Positions 43,115 to 55,800 of a stretch of 64,000 bases of DNA are shown here, one piece after another. The notes beneath the pieces were generated by a model. The model searched no databases. It worked only from the letters and a program-made list of their open reading frames with translations, and had not been told where the DNA came from. This DNA is from Phytophthora quininea (Eukaryota; Oomycota; Peronosporomycetes; Peronosporales; Peronosporaceae): positions 18,584 to 82,583 of the forward strand of contig JAAVTG010000733.1 of NCBI GenBank assembly GCA_011947345.1, given 5' to 3'. The first letter of the stretch is position 1; each line of letters starts with the position of its first letter. The translations under genes were made by a program, and so were the position numbers.

Positions 43115-43762
43115 ATGCGTAGCAGCTCCTGGAGGGCTATCGAGCGCCGCGTCTTGGGTATCCCACGCGTCTGCATCCACTTTTGCTCGACGGTCGTCGA
43201 AGCCGTGGTATCGACGACGACAGCTCTAGCTCACAACATTTTCGACGCACTGCAGAGCTGGTGGGGCACTACCAAGCAAGATGACGCGATCGGGCTAGAA
43301 GTCGTCGAGCGCCAACCACCGGACCAACAAAATCTCCACGACATTTTGGAAGAGAATGGCCGGCTCAAGCGGATGTTGGAATTCGCCATGACCTCGCACC
43401 TCATAATGAACGAGGCCACCAGTATGCTCGACGAAGGCGCCGAGCTCTGGATGAAGCGAGCTGAGGACGCAGTGGACGCCAAAGTCCTCGAGGCGGAACA
43501 AGAACGAGATGCACTCGCTCTCCAGCTTGATGGTCTTCAGGAACAGCTTGGCGACAAGGATGAGGAAATTGAGCGACTGCGCGACGGCTTCGGTACGGAT
43601 TCTACTGATCTCGGCTGGCTAAGCTGACTGCCCTTCGTCCTTGCTGTAGTGTGGGCAACGGAGAACTTGAACGCTAAGGAAGACGAGATTTGCGAGCTGC
43701 AAGAGCGACTGGAGCGCTATGAAGCGCTTCTCAAAGTGCTGGACGCAGCAAAAGTCGTGTAA
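43115..43762 (+). CDS. Short coiled-coil gene duplicated from the kinesin tail
   Basis: Reads ENGRLKRMLEFAMTSHLI, AEQERDALALQLDGLQEQL and KDEEIERLRDGF. A 57-bp intron (43593-43649) then leads to VWATENLNAKEDEICELQ and ERLERYEALLKV, with the stop at 43760-43762. The kinesin just upstream has [12 protein letters not shown], an intron, then [18 protein letters not shown] and [10 protein letters not shown]. Both introns are phase 1 at the same codon. This is a tail-only paralog lacking the motor. The start is uncertain: ATG 43115 is used, and ATG 42905 in the same frame would add 70 low-complexity residues that I doubt. It could act as a partner or decoy for kinesin coiled-coil pairing, which is inference. 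Confidence 0.7.
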
Positions 43763-43808
43763 AATGCATCACATACACCAAAACTTATCTATGAAAGCCA
43801 CTACTTGT

Positions 43809-46800
43809 TCACTCTTCCCATCCGAGCTGGTTCGCGGCAACGCTGTCGCCATCGCCGTCGATCTCTTGGCAATTGTAGATTGCGTATAAAAGTTTCTCAC
43901 GTAAGACTTCTTCACTTGAATAGGCGGGTATCTCGACGGAGAAGAAACATGTATGCGCCACGGGCAAGTACGCATCAAGACTTCGACCAGAACCCTGCTG
44001 GCTGAAAGATTGCAGTTTGAAGCGCTGAGGGAACTCGTCCGCAGTGGACGGAAGGCGTGAGCGACCCCATACAAAGCGCAGAAAGGCACTGCGCTCCTCA
44101 TGGGAGAAGTCTCGCAGTGTCCGCCAGAACCAAACGATGTGGTCATCCGTGGGCGAGCAGCTGGAGTACTCTGTGCACTTCTCCAGCAAGTCTACATTCA
44201 CCTCAGGCGAACCGCAAACCATCAACTCAAGCTCCGATCCGGAAAAACACGCCAACAACTTCGCCGGAACAACCTTCGCGAGCCCTCGAAATACGGCCTG
44301 CGCTTGGCTGTCACTTTCATGCAGTCGAGCTTGTTCAACAAGGTCAGCGTATTCACAACGCGAGTTGAACGTCACTGCCAGATCTGCGCCTCCTGGCTTG
44401 AGTTCGATCACGCTATTATCTGCTCCTAGCGTTGTGAAAGTTTCCATGACAATGTCCTCAAACATCTCCTCAGTTACTCCGTAGCGATCGATGGTTCGCA
44501 TCTTAGACATGGAATTTATCAGCATCGAGTCGACTGCCGCTAAATCTTCCAACCCCAAGGTCTCTCCTGCTAGTCTCTTCCAGACGAGTGGCGCCAGGTT
44601 TAATGCCAGGTATTGCTTACTTCTTATAGCAGCTCCCATGAGCTTTCCCAAAAACTCAAGCATGAGTGCTGTCGTCGACGACAAGGCCCCTGGGTTTAGC
44701 AACCACTTTTCACGCCCGACACCTACGTTATGTTGCGAATTTGGTGTAGGAAGCATCAGCGGTAACTGAATGCTTTGCAATTCTTCGCAATATTGCGCAA
44801 ACGTCTCGCGATACGGACCTCCAGCATCCTGTGCATTTTCACCGAGAAAAGTAACATGATACAGCGCCTCTTGGCGTCGGAAATGGGAGCTGTCCATAGC
44901 CTGCAACTGACGGAACGCTTGCGAGAACAAAGTGTGTCTCCCTTCCACGTCTGTCTTTCCAGTAGCACGAAAGCGCATCGCCTTGGGACGGTTTAGTGTT
45001 AGCTCAAAGGAAGCACCAGCTTCATTTGTGCGTCCCAGAGCATTGTCCCAGACTGTGCGCTTCACAGCGCTCAAAATGCGGTGTCGTTGTTCCATAACCA
45101 GTTGACTTAGCGAGAATTGCTTATCTGATGCATCCACTGGTACTGCAACTTGAAACGCGACGAGCGGTAAAATACGATACACGGCAGAGTTGAATTCCTG
45201 CAGCAGTTTAAACTGTTTAGACAGACGATTGTGGCCGTCGCTGCTGGATTTCGACACAGCTCCAGTTGCCGTTGGCTCGCAGAGTGCGGTCGGTTTCGTC
45301 ATAGTCTCTACTCCAGACTGTACATCATCTCTTGCAGAGGATACGATCTCCATCAAAGCCGGCCAACGAACGAGTTCGTTATCTTGCGGCGCAAGATCAC
45401 TCCAGGGACAATGCAACAACTGAGTGACGTTGAGCGCCTTGCTTTGGCCCTTCTTGTTAATGTACTTGATGAGCTGTTGATCATGCCGGAATGTTAGATT
45501 ACGAGCCACACTATCTCCAAAGCGTACAGAAGAAGACTGAAAGGTGCGACGACCAATTGTTTCGACCGAAAAATGAGGGATTACGTAGAACTTGTAGCCC
45601 CAGAACGTATCGGGTTTTGTCGCCTTTGCATCGTCACTTTCTTTTCCTGCCTCAAGTTCCTGCGATGACGATCCATTCGATTTCAAACGTTCGACAAGTT
45701 CAGGCGTAGCACTGCTTGATGCACTGGGTAGAAACTCGTAAGAAAACGAACTACCTTTGATAACGAAAGGAGCTTTGTGAAGCCTAATATAGTTTAAAAG
45801 TTGCACATCGTAGCGTCCATCAGCCCCATAGCGATACACATTTTCCAAGCCGTTCATTTGCCACTGTACACGCAAGCCTTTGCCACCATGTGATTCCCAG
45901 GCCGTAATCTCCTTTACGATACCCACACTCCCTGCACCCCCGTCTTCGTCGCTGTATTCCCAGTCAATTGATCTCACAACCAAATCCTCAAGAGACACTG
46001 GCTGGCTTGTGTGACTTGCGTTATCAGTCACAAACAGATGAGGATTTTCTTTTGATGAACGTCACTGGTTAGACCTAAAGAGTATCGACAGGATCAACCG
46101 ATTCGGCAGGGTCAGGTGACAATTCCGTGCTTCTGCGTAGAAAAAGCGGAGTTCATCATTTTGACGCAATTTGGTTCGCTTATCAAACCGGATTTCTAAT
46201 GCCACCGCGCCATCGATGTCAACCTTTTCACGTGGTAATTTCGTAGCGGTCTTCTGTGGTAATGGATGCAGACTTTGCTTCGCAACAATTAAAGACGACC
46301 GGTTGTCCCGGAAATCCATCAGCATAGCCACTGCATCAGTCACCTTGTTGTACCAATTCGGTGTCACGGTGGGGGAATCAACGCAAGCGGTGAACAGCGA
46401 AGAACGCTGAACTCAACCTCGTTGTCGTCATTTGAGTGCGAAACCAACATTCGGATTTCTTTTCCGAAGTGAAACTTTTCCCACGGAACCAAAGCATTAG
46501 AACCTGCAGGACCTCCGACAAAACACACAAGAACACTATTCTTACGAACAAATAGTGTCTGACGCAACAGATCAATCTCGACAATAACCGCGTCTCCTTC
46601 CGCGATGCGATCTTGATACCTAGAAACCTCAATCAGGCTGTTACTAGATTCATCGTGAACAAAGAGTTCACCAGCGTCATTCCATTGTACTGAAAACAGT
46701 GGCGGCGTTGATAAGTCCGCGGCTTTATCAACCAGGCCAAACGAGATTGGTGGCACCAACCGTCGGAACACCAATTGAAATTGAACACAACCTGAATTTG

Positions 46801-49800
46801 CTGGTTCTGGGTCGCTGACAAATGTTCTTGAGGCGCCAACGCCAGGCCGAAAAAGCAAGCGTGACTCGATTAAATGAGTATGCCTTGGTTGGCCATAGCA
46901 GTAACTGTCAATTGCAAGGTCAACTGCAATAGCAGACTGAACCAGCTTTTGCAAATACGGGGACTTCACCTCCACACGATCCTCAGCTTGATATTTTGCA
47001 CGCATCTTGACATTTATCACATCGCGAACTTGTTCAACGTAGATCACCGGAATGGTGTGAAACGCTGGGCTTTGTGTCAAGTTACTCAAGACCTGAAGAG
47101 CTCCAGTTTTTATACACTGCGGCAAGTCCTCTAAGCTGAGCACAAGCGTTTTGAGCATTGTAGAGGAGTACACTTCTGAAAAGGCCTTGGGACTGTTTTG
47201 AAAACTGTGCTCAGGTATAGCAGACACAGCTTCCAACAGCCAACACGCCATGGAAAGAAGTTTGACGACAGCTTCGAAATTGTCACTGTCATTCTCTTCC
47301 CCTCCTTGAAAATGCCGATAGCATATAATTTGAACCCCCAATCTGAGTTGCTGGAATCCGAGTGGAAATACACTTCAAACGAATCTCCATCGATACTCAA
47401 GGGAGGTCGATCTCCCGTACCCGGCCAATTTTCATTTTCGGCTCGCCCGCCAATTTGATCTGGGCCAATAGTTTCATTTCGATTTGAACCGAACTTGTAG
47501 AACCGCAACCAGTCACAACCAGCCTCACTCTTTGAACGACGATCGAACGTTACTTCAATTCTTTTGGCCCCAGGAATTGAGACCTCCCAGTACTGATCTG
47601 CATTGTCCTGATAAGGATGCTGACTTTCCAGAATGCGCACAGCACCACGACCCTTTGGAAGTAAATCAAGACCGCGTTGAAGGATCTCCATGCACTTCTT
47701 GAGGAGAGCGCAAAGAAGATCATCGTTGACACCAGCTGACACCATATTATGTAGGCGTCTACGCAACGATAGCAGGACTCCAGACTGGCTGTCATACACA
47801 GAATCTGCATCTACACCAACAAAATACCGTGACAGCAGCAAAAGGATATCGTCCACATTTCCAAAGGATTCTAGCGATATCGGCGTTTCTTTCGGATCAC
47901 ATGACAAAAATGTCAGAATCGCTTCGCGTGCTGCTTTTGTTGCCATGGCACGGTGCGAGTCGTAAGCCAAACTCTGATACCGATCCGTTTGCCCTTTGAA
48001 CTCATCAAACGCAAAGGTGAGCACAAGTTTGTGAGCGACTTCTCCTCATCGTTACTCTCATCCATCTCCAGCACAGAATGCATGCTTTCGAAGTTTTGGT
48101 CGTCGACTCCTAAGGTCAGTAGGTCTTCTCCATTCCATACAGATTTCAGGGATGTAGCATGGATCGTGTCACCAGTTCGTTGCCATGCCCAACCGACATT
48201 GTCTTCACCAAGTTGACTGTCGTGTGTTACTTTTAGCCAGCCACCCTCGTAAATCTCCGCCACGAATTCTGCACCAGCAGAAATTTCAGCAATGACGTCG
48301 GACTCGCAATCTTTCTCGCGATAAACCTTTAATCCATTTTCAGCTGAAACCCGAAATGAGTTTTCTTTAGGATCATCACCGATGTGACTTGAAGTATCGC
48401 TCACGATGCATGTTGATAGTAGCTGCCGAATAGGATCTCGTGTAAAGTTAGTATCTACTGATTCGTTGCTTTCAGCAAACTCGTCAAATTCAGCTTTCAG
48501 AGGGGGCGTTGAAGGCTGGACTTTTCATACGCCGTCTCAAATAACCGATAACATCTCGCATCTAGTTGGTTCAAGCTTTTATCCAGAGGAAACTCGGGCA
48601 GAAATTCAGCTGTTACACTAAACTTCCAACCCCAGTCGACATTTGAACCATCCGTGAACCATAACAACGTGAATGAGTCAGCAGGAATTACCAGCGGAGG
48701 TCGATCGTCAATTCCTGGCCAGTTCGCTTCACTGCCAACCCCACAATATTGGTATGCCCCCATCGATCCGTTAGAGACTTATCTTTAAAGAAACAGAGGT
48801 AATCGCAATTTTGCTCCGTTCGGGATTGTGGGTCGAACGTTATTGTTAGTGTTGACGCACCGCTGAACGTTACTTTCATATATTCCGTCACTGAATTTGC
48901 GTAGGGATGTTTGGATTCGAAAATCTGCGATTTTGGCGACGACTGAATTGGTCGACCATGGCATGGGGCATTGGCAATAGTAACCAACGATGGAAGCAGA
49001 GGTACAAAACTTGGAATCAAATCGCCATGCGCGTTTGTTTGAAGAACTTGTCGGAGAGACTTTATACACCTCGTGCGAATATCGTTCATCGCACTAATCC
49101 GAACAGGAGGCGGGACTTCTGGCGGGTACACCAGCGTTTCTTCGAACGCATGGGCAGTAAGTTTGAAGCCCCACTCGGAAATCGTGCTGGATGCGCCTTC
49201 AGTTTTGAAAAGTACATCAACGCATCCTGCTGGGATATGAAGCGCAGGTGTTGTACCAACACCGGGGAATGAGTCTCCATAGTACTTTTCCTCCCCCAGT
49301 AGTTTTTACCATCGCCGTGATCATCTTTCCTTTTTTAAATTGAACATAGTCATTCGGCCCTGCAGTGCACGACATCATATCGAAACGTATCACAATCTCG
49401 TTTGCCCCACGGAAGTTCAATGCGTATTTCACGTTTTCGCCTGTAGCGTATGGATGTTCACTTTCGAGTATCTCAACGTTTTCTTTCTTGGTGCGTTTTG
49501 GTTGATATGATCCATTAGGTAAAGGAACGTCAGCGTTAGCAGTAATGATATATCTGAACAGATTCCTCAATTCCGACGCAAAGGATGGCTGCTGGCCAAG
49601 AAAATATTTGATTTCTGCTTGCTCCTCATCCTCCAGATGTGCTACATCGGTTAGCGGTACATCAACTGTGTTTGATTGATCACAGTCGAATACAACTCGT
49701 GCCATTTGAGTGCCATTTTTCAACAGAAATTGGACAAGAAACCCAGTTTCAATCATTTCCTTGCCGTCAACATTCACACAACAACTCACTCTCCCACCGA

Positions 49801-52800
49801 TGTATGCTCCAGCATAGTTTCCACCAAGAATAGCGAGCGATGCTAACACCCGACCAACAACATCTTCGGAAAGCGCCCCGCTTCGTTCTTCCCAATCATG
49901 ATAAGATTGTAAAACGGACTTGAGTAGATCGAATATCACATCACACCAGTTTGAATACCCTGCAACCGTACGCAGCAACGAAACGTACGTTGCAACTAAA
50001 CTTGCCTCGCCTTGTGCTGAATTACGTAACCTCAGAACACTCTTATTTGCCACGTCTCCATCTTTATCTTCTGCATTTAAGGGTGAAGATCCAGTATCTT
50101 CATCAAACATCCTCCAAATATCCAGTGATTGCGCTATACGAGTAAGTACAAAGGACAGAAACCCTTCTACCTCGTTAGGAATACTTTGCACTAATAATGC
50201 GTCCACTTCATCGGGGCTTTTAAGACCGATCAAGTCTCTTAACAGTCTGGAGGCCCCAACACGAATTTCCACAGCAACCCGTTCATCAAATGCTAGAAAC
50301 ATGAGGCTTTTCAGGTTTTCAGGAGTACTGATAAGTTCGCGTCCAAAGGAAGTCTCAGCGCACGATCGAATCAATCCTAATGAGTGCAAAATCCGGTCAG
50401 ATGACACGCAATTCAAAACATCCTCAGAGACTGGATAGCCTTCCTGGACCTCCACAGCCAGGTCGCTCTCCGATACAGAGTAGCTTAATACTTTTGGCTG
50501 ATAGATCCAGCATTTAGCAGCGGGCTCGTCAAGGACACGACCAGGCGTCTCGCCAAAGTAAAATGGGTACGGATTTAAATGCGGTGTTGCTGTTGAACGC
50601 TCTTCCGAGCACTCGCCAAACTCCGGGGAGGCGAGAATTCGAAAGCCCCAGCTATTTGAACAGCCCTCGTTATGAAAGTATACTAAGAAACGATCACTCG
50701 GGATCTCGAGAACATCCAATCCCATCGAATCAGGGTCAGTTTCTTCATCTGCTTGGTGCTGGCTTCGAGCACGATTACTTTGAGCTCCAGGAAAATTTCT
50801 CTCAGGGTCACTGTATTTACCCGTGTACTTGTCGTTTCCCAAAACTCCACGCATTGGGCATCTTTGTAAAAACGAACAAACCCCGTCGAGCTATCGATGT
50901 CACACAATGGATCAAAGGTCAGACGAATGTTCACTGCACCTGGAATGTGAACCGGGCAGTATTCGTCAATGGAGTCCTCAAGTGGATGCGCAGACTCGAT
51001 AATTGCGGCTTCGGTTGGGTCAACGTTCCCATTAAAAACTAAAAACGATTCAAGAAGGTGCTGCGATACCATCGATCCGTTGACATAAACCTTCACCGTG
51101 TCGTCATGCTGCACAATGGCTACATGAGACCATTGATCCACGTCCAATTTACAGTCTGTTTCGATCACATTTTCCTTGTCCGAACCGCACGCAATCTTGT
51201 AAACCAGCTCCCGTTTATCTGTTAAAAACAAACCAAAGTAGCTCCACGGTTTAGCTGCTGCAGAATCTTTGACTAAGTTCTTGTTTCCCTTGAAGTAGAT
51301 CACGCCACCAGCACCTTCATTTGCCAGGACTACGTCAAAAGTTTCATTCTTCGGATCAAAATCGCATTGAGAAGTGGAGCCAGAAGAATTCCATTTAACA
51401 AGAACTTTCGTCGGAGTAGGAATACCAACCACGACTCCCAGCTCGTTCTCGCAATCGGTTTCTCCATTATTCATCCAACTCGGTCCTCTACGAACCTCAT
51501 CTCCCAGCTTAAGAGCATACAATGGTCCTTTCTTTGGCGCGTAGACCCACAGCATTATCGAATTGTTCCATGTGACAGCGTTGGTTTGTAGGCAGGCTGA
51601 CGTGAGGCCAGGAGAATTTTCAGGTAGATATTGAGGCGCCTGGTCGTTACCATGTAAACCAGTCTTCGACATCTTCACTACTGAAACAATATCCTCAAGC
51701 TGATGACCAACAGCACCAAATAATTGTTTTTGAAAACTTGATACGTCGTGACCGCTGTTGTTGGTATCATCTTCACCACCTACTTCGTCAGTAGAGTCTA
51801 CTCGCCCAACAATAAAGCGAGAAATCAGTACGCCAAGAAAGGATTGGGCTGCATTGCGAATTGGAACGGATTCTGACGAAAGAAATGGCAATATCTGTGG
51901 TAACACTTGGCTTTCTTGCAGCAAGTACGAATCTTCCAAATCATAATCGATCGCACAGCACTTGAGCACACCGCTAATAAGCACCGAGTTTGATGATGAG
52001 GCAAGCAACTCAGTAAAAATGCGTAAACAATTACCGAATGCCCCCAACAGGCGCTGCCGCAGTGCCTCATCACATCCAGACAGCAAGCTATCAAAATGCA
52101 CTCGAGGAAGATTTGAATCGGATACCAGGGCTCTGGGGATGGTGTCGATAATATTGGCAGGAGAATGAGCAATGGCAAAGTACTTCAGCGACGAAGCGAA
52201 GGATTCGAGCAAAATTCCTTTCATGCGCAAGCTCGGACAACCTTTTAGAGTTTGCACAAAGATCTCCATGCCCAATGCCCGACTTGTCGCTCTCTGATTT
52301 CGAGTCGCAATCACTTTTCGGATCTCGGCTACATCCGCATCACTCTGAATGAATTCAAGTACTTGCTCTGTCACTGACTTCGCTTGGCCGTGTTTCAAAC
52401 GCTCACTGGATGATCTCCGATATTGAAACAGGCTTCGTAGCTCTGTTGCTGCTTGGAGTTCCTCTAAGAGATTGTACCACTTGTCAAGTTGAGAGTCGGA
52501 AGAACTGTGCTTGCCAATCGCGTGGCCATACTTCGCCAGTAGACCCCATCGGCGTTTGGCACCTGTCACGTAAGCAAATGATACCGGGGTAATCTCAAGC
52601 AGGAACTGTGCACGCTTGACTACGTTATCACAGAGTATAGCGAGAGACTCCTCCGATAGACCTTTATAAGCAGATGGCTGCCGACGTAGCCGACCGGATC
52701 GCCGGCGGCTGGGCACATTTTGACCATGGATGCCAGCATCAGCGGCATCCCCGAGATGGAACCAGTCACGCATTTTTTGAGCATTTTTCCAACCACGTAA

Positions 52801-55800
52801 AGCTGCTCTGAAATATCGCTGCGTAGACTCTGAGTAAAGGCATAAGCATCCATACCCCACATATTATGATGCAAGATTGCAGCAGCTACGGCTCGTACCG
52901 CGCTGTTTACCGACTTGTTAGGAACCGAGTTCGTGATTTGATCAAATGACGTGGAGCGAGCAAGCGCCAAACCTGGGCGGCTTGATGCCGACTGTTTTAA
53001 AAGTGCGTTGATGACTTTCTCAGCATCAGATGATTCCGGGGATCTACAAAATCCTGTAGCAGTCGAAGTACCTCCGCATTCTTATTAGCTTCGGTGCATA
53101 CGCCACTTTTAAGAAGATCACTCTGTAAAATCCGTTCATCAAGTAGCTCGACATCGTCGATCGGAGCAAAAATACTGCCATCTAGCAGTAAATTAATGCT
53201 TTCATCTAGCATTTGGACCACGCCTTCTAATAGGAATACGAGCCAATGCTGTTGAAGCGCCCTTTTCCTCTCCAAAACCTCTGCCGCTGCAGTAAATTTG
53301 TACCCCCAATCCGTGTTAGATCCGTCCGAGTGGAAATACACAAAACAATGGTCGCTCTCAATAATTAAAGGGGGATTATCGCCCACCCCTGGCCAATTTT
53401 GCTCGGAATCCCGACCCGAATAATACTGGCTGCCGTAAAACTCGCCTTGGCTCTTGTCTTTGTAAAACGTCAAGTAGTCGTAGTTTACTTCTGTACGACA
53501 TCTTGGGTCGAACGTAATAACCATTCGGCCAGCCCCAGGCAGTCGAAGCTCACTGAGAACATCCATGTTGTTTTCGTATTCATGAGGCGACTCCACCGTT
53601 TCGGTTCTAAGAACCGTCGAGACACTTTCCACAACGTGCTGTCTTTTTCCGAATCGACCTGCGAAATTAAGACGTCCAGACTCTTCATAAACTCAAGCAA
53701 CTTGGTCGAGTTCTTCTGCATAAATCGAGACAGGCGGGTTGCTACCGTTGATGGTAGATCACTATCGTTGACGTTACCACCATTCATTTCATCTTGTTCT
53801 GCCCTCTGATTAATTGGGCTATGTTGTTCATTTGGTAATACCATGTTTGTAAGCTTTTCGTGATTCCTCATGAACGAAACCCCGGAGGAAACCAAGACGG
53901 GTGCTAATACCCTGACAAAACCATCGTTCAGTGCAGTCTCAATTTGTGGCCACTGGGCATGAGCCTCTTTGTGTTTCACATGATCGGCTAGCTCGCGACA
54001 AATTTCTGCACACGCGTCACGAAGAATATCGAAAACTGCGATCCCAACATCCAGCGCTCTGCTATTATGAGCATCTGAGGACACAACAGCTACAAAAACT
54101 GCCTGTGAGATCGCGTTCACAAGTGATATCAACTCAAAGGAATCTGTGGCGTCTCCCATAGGAATCGGCATTGATCCTCGGTCCAATTCATCCGTCCTAT
54201 CAAAGAGTGCTGAATTTGTCGTTTCTGCATTCCCATCGATATCTCAACAAGTTGGGCAAAACGCTCAAGTGCATCATCCGAATCCACCATTGCCTGATAA
54301 ATAGCATCCACTCGAGTACACACATGGGCAAGAAGCCGAGACAAAATTTTCAGCTCCATCGCTGTCGCTTTCGACTGCTTCCATAGGTCCAAATAGTTCA
54401 GAATATGAGAAAACTGCTTGCCAACATCAGCATGAAAAATACGAATAGAAGTCGTATAGAGATCCAGCGCAACCGATGCTACTTGAATGTGAATCGTTTC
54501 ATCAATTTGAGATATTGTTTCAGGTTCTCGCGTTATCTTGTCTGGAATTGTGTAGTCACCATCCCTGCTTGAAAATTCCAGAAGCTTGTCGAGCGGAGCT
54601 ACGAGACCATTCTGCAACAAGTCGATTATTCTTTGCCTATGAGGGCCATCTCTCAGACTTAGTAACGCTTCTAGGTTCTTGTTGAGAATCCCAAGGCACG
54701 CTTGAAGAATATAGCCTTGAGCAATCGTCGCATTGCCACTTTTAAAAATGTCGACGTATTTCATCATAAAATCGAGCAGGAATTGGAATGTAGCGGGTTC
54801 AACATCAATCGCGAACGGAATCTTCTTCGAAGAGTCAGAGCTAACTTCCGATGATCTTCCAAGGGTATGACTCCCAACAAGACTGCCAGATATGGAGTTC
54901 TTGTACAGAATTCCGAGTAGTGAAAGTGTTGTTGCTTCCACGAAGCCTAGCTGGTCATCTTCTCCCTCTTGCTTAGACGACATTGGAATATCTGGTGGAA
55001 TACAACTGTCATCCAACGAAATTCGTTTACCAGTATTTTGATATGACATCAACATCTTGCGTTCATCGTCATATACCCACATAAAATTGTTCCTAGCGTC
55101 AAAGCACACTGATGTCAGTTGAAGTGACCTTTCAACACTGTGCCCGTCAGAGCTGTTCTCGGCGAGTGCCTTCAGCTGTCCATCTTGACAATCAAACATA
55201 AAACAGTGAACACTCTTTGTGGACGATTCACCTTCTTGGGAGCTTGGATCCACGAGAAGTAGTCCCAAAGACGACCCGTTCGTGTAAAATGATGGCACCA
55301 TCACATCCAGCTCTCCTTCGTCATTAGTGCTTGCCGTACGAAGTCTTGACGTCACTTCGCAGCACTCAGTTGAGGCCATGCTTAGCGAAAATGAACGCGT
55401 GGTGTCAAGCCGTACCCCTCCTTCTGCCGAGATGATCGGTGTAAACACGGTAACGTTAAATTTGTCGCTGTTCATGTCGATCTCATAAATTAATTTTCCT
55501 TCGGTGACATACACACGTAATGGGACTGCTGGAGCATCTGCAGGTGGGTTTGCTGGCAATGCGGAGATAGTGTTCAATGGTGTCACTTCAATAACATTTA
55601 GGTCCTGTGGAGACATACGCAGCAATTGTCGCGACCGCTAATTGAGATTATTCGTCAACATACCACTAACATCCAATTCAGGATATAGCACACTGAGGTA
55701 CAGATAATCGCCGCAAAATACGAGACTAGACAAATACGAGTCGACGGCTCTGTCTTCCTCGTCGAAAAATCGATCGCCATCGTACAGGATTTGCGCTCCA

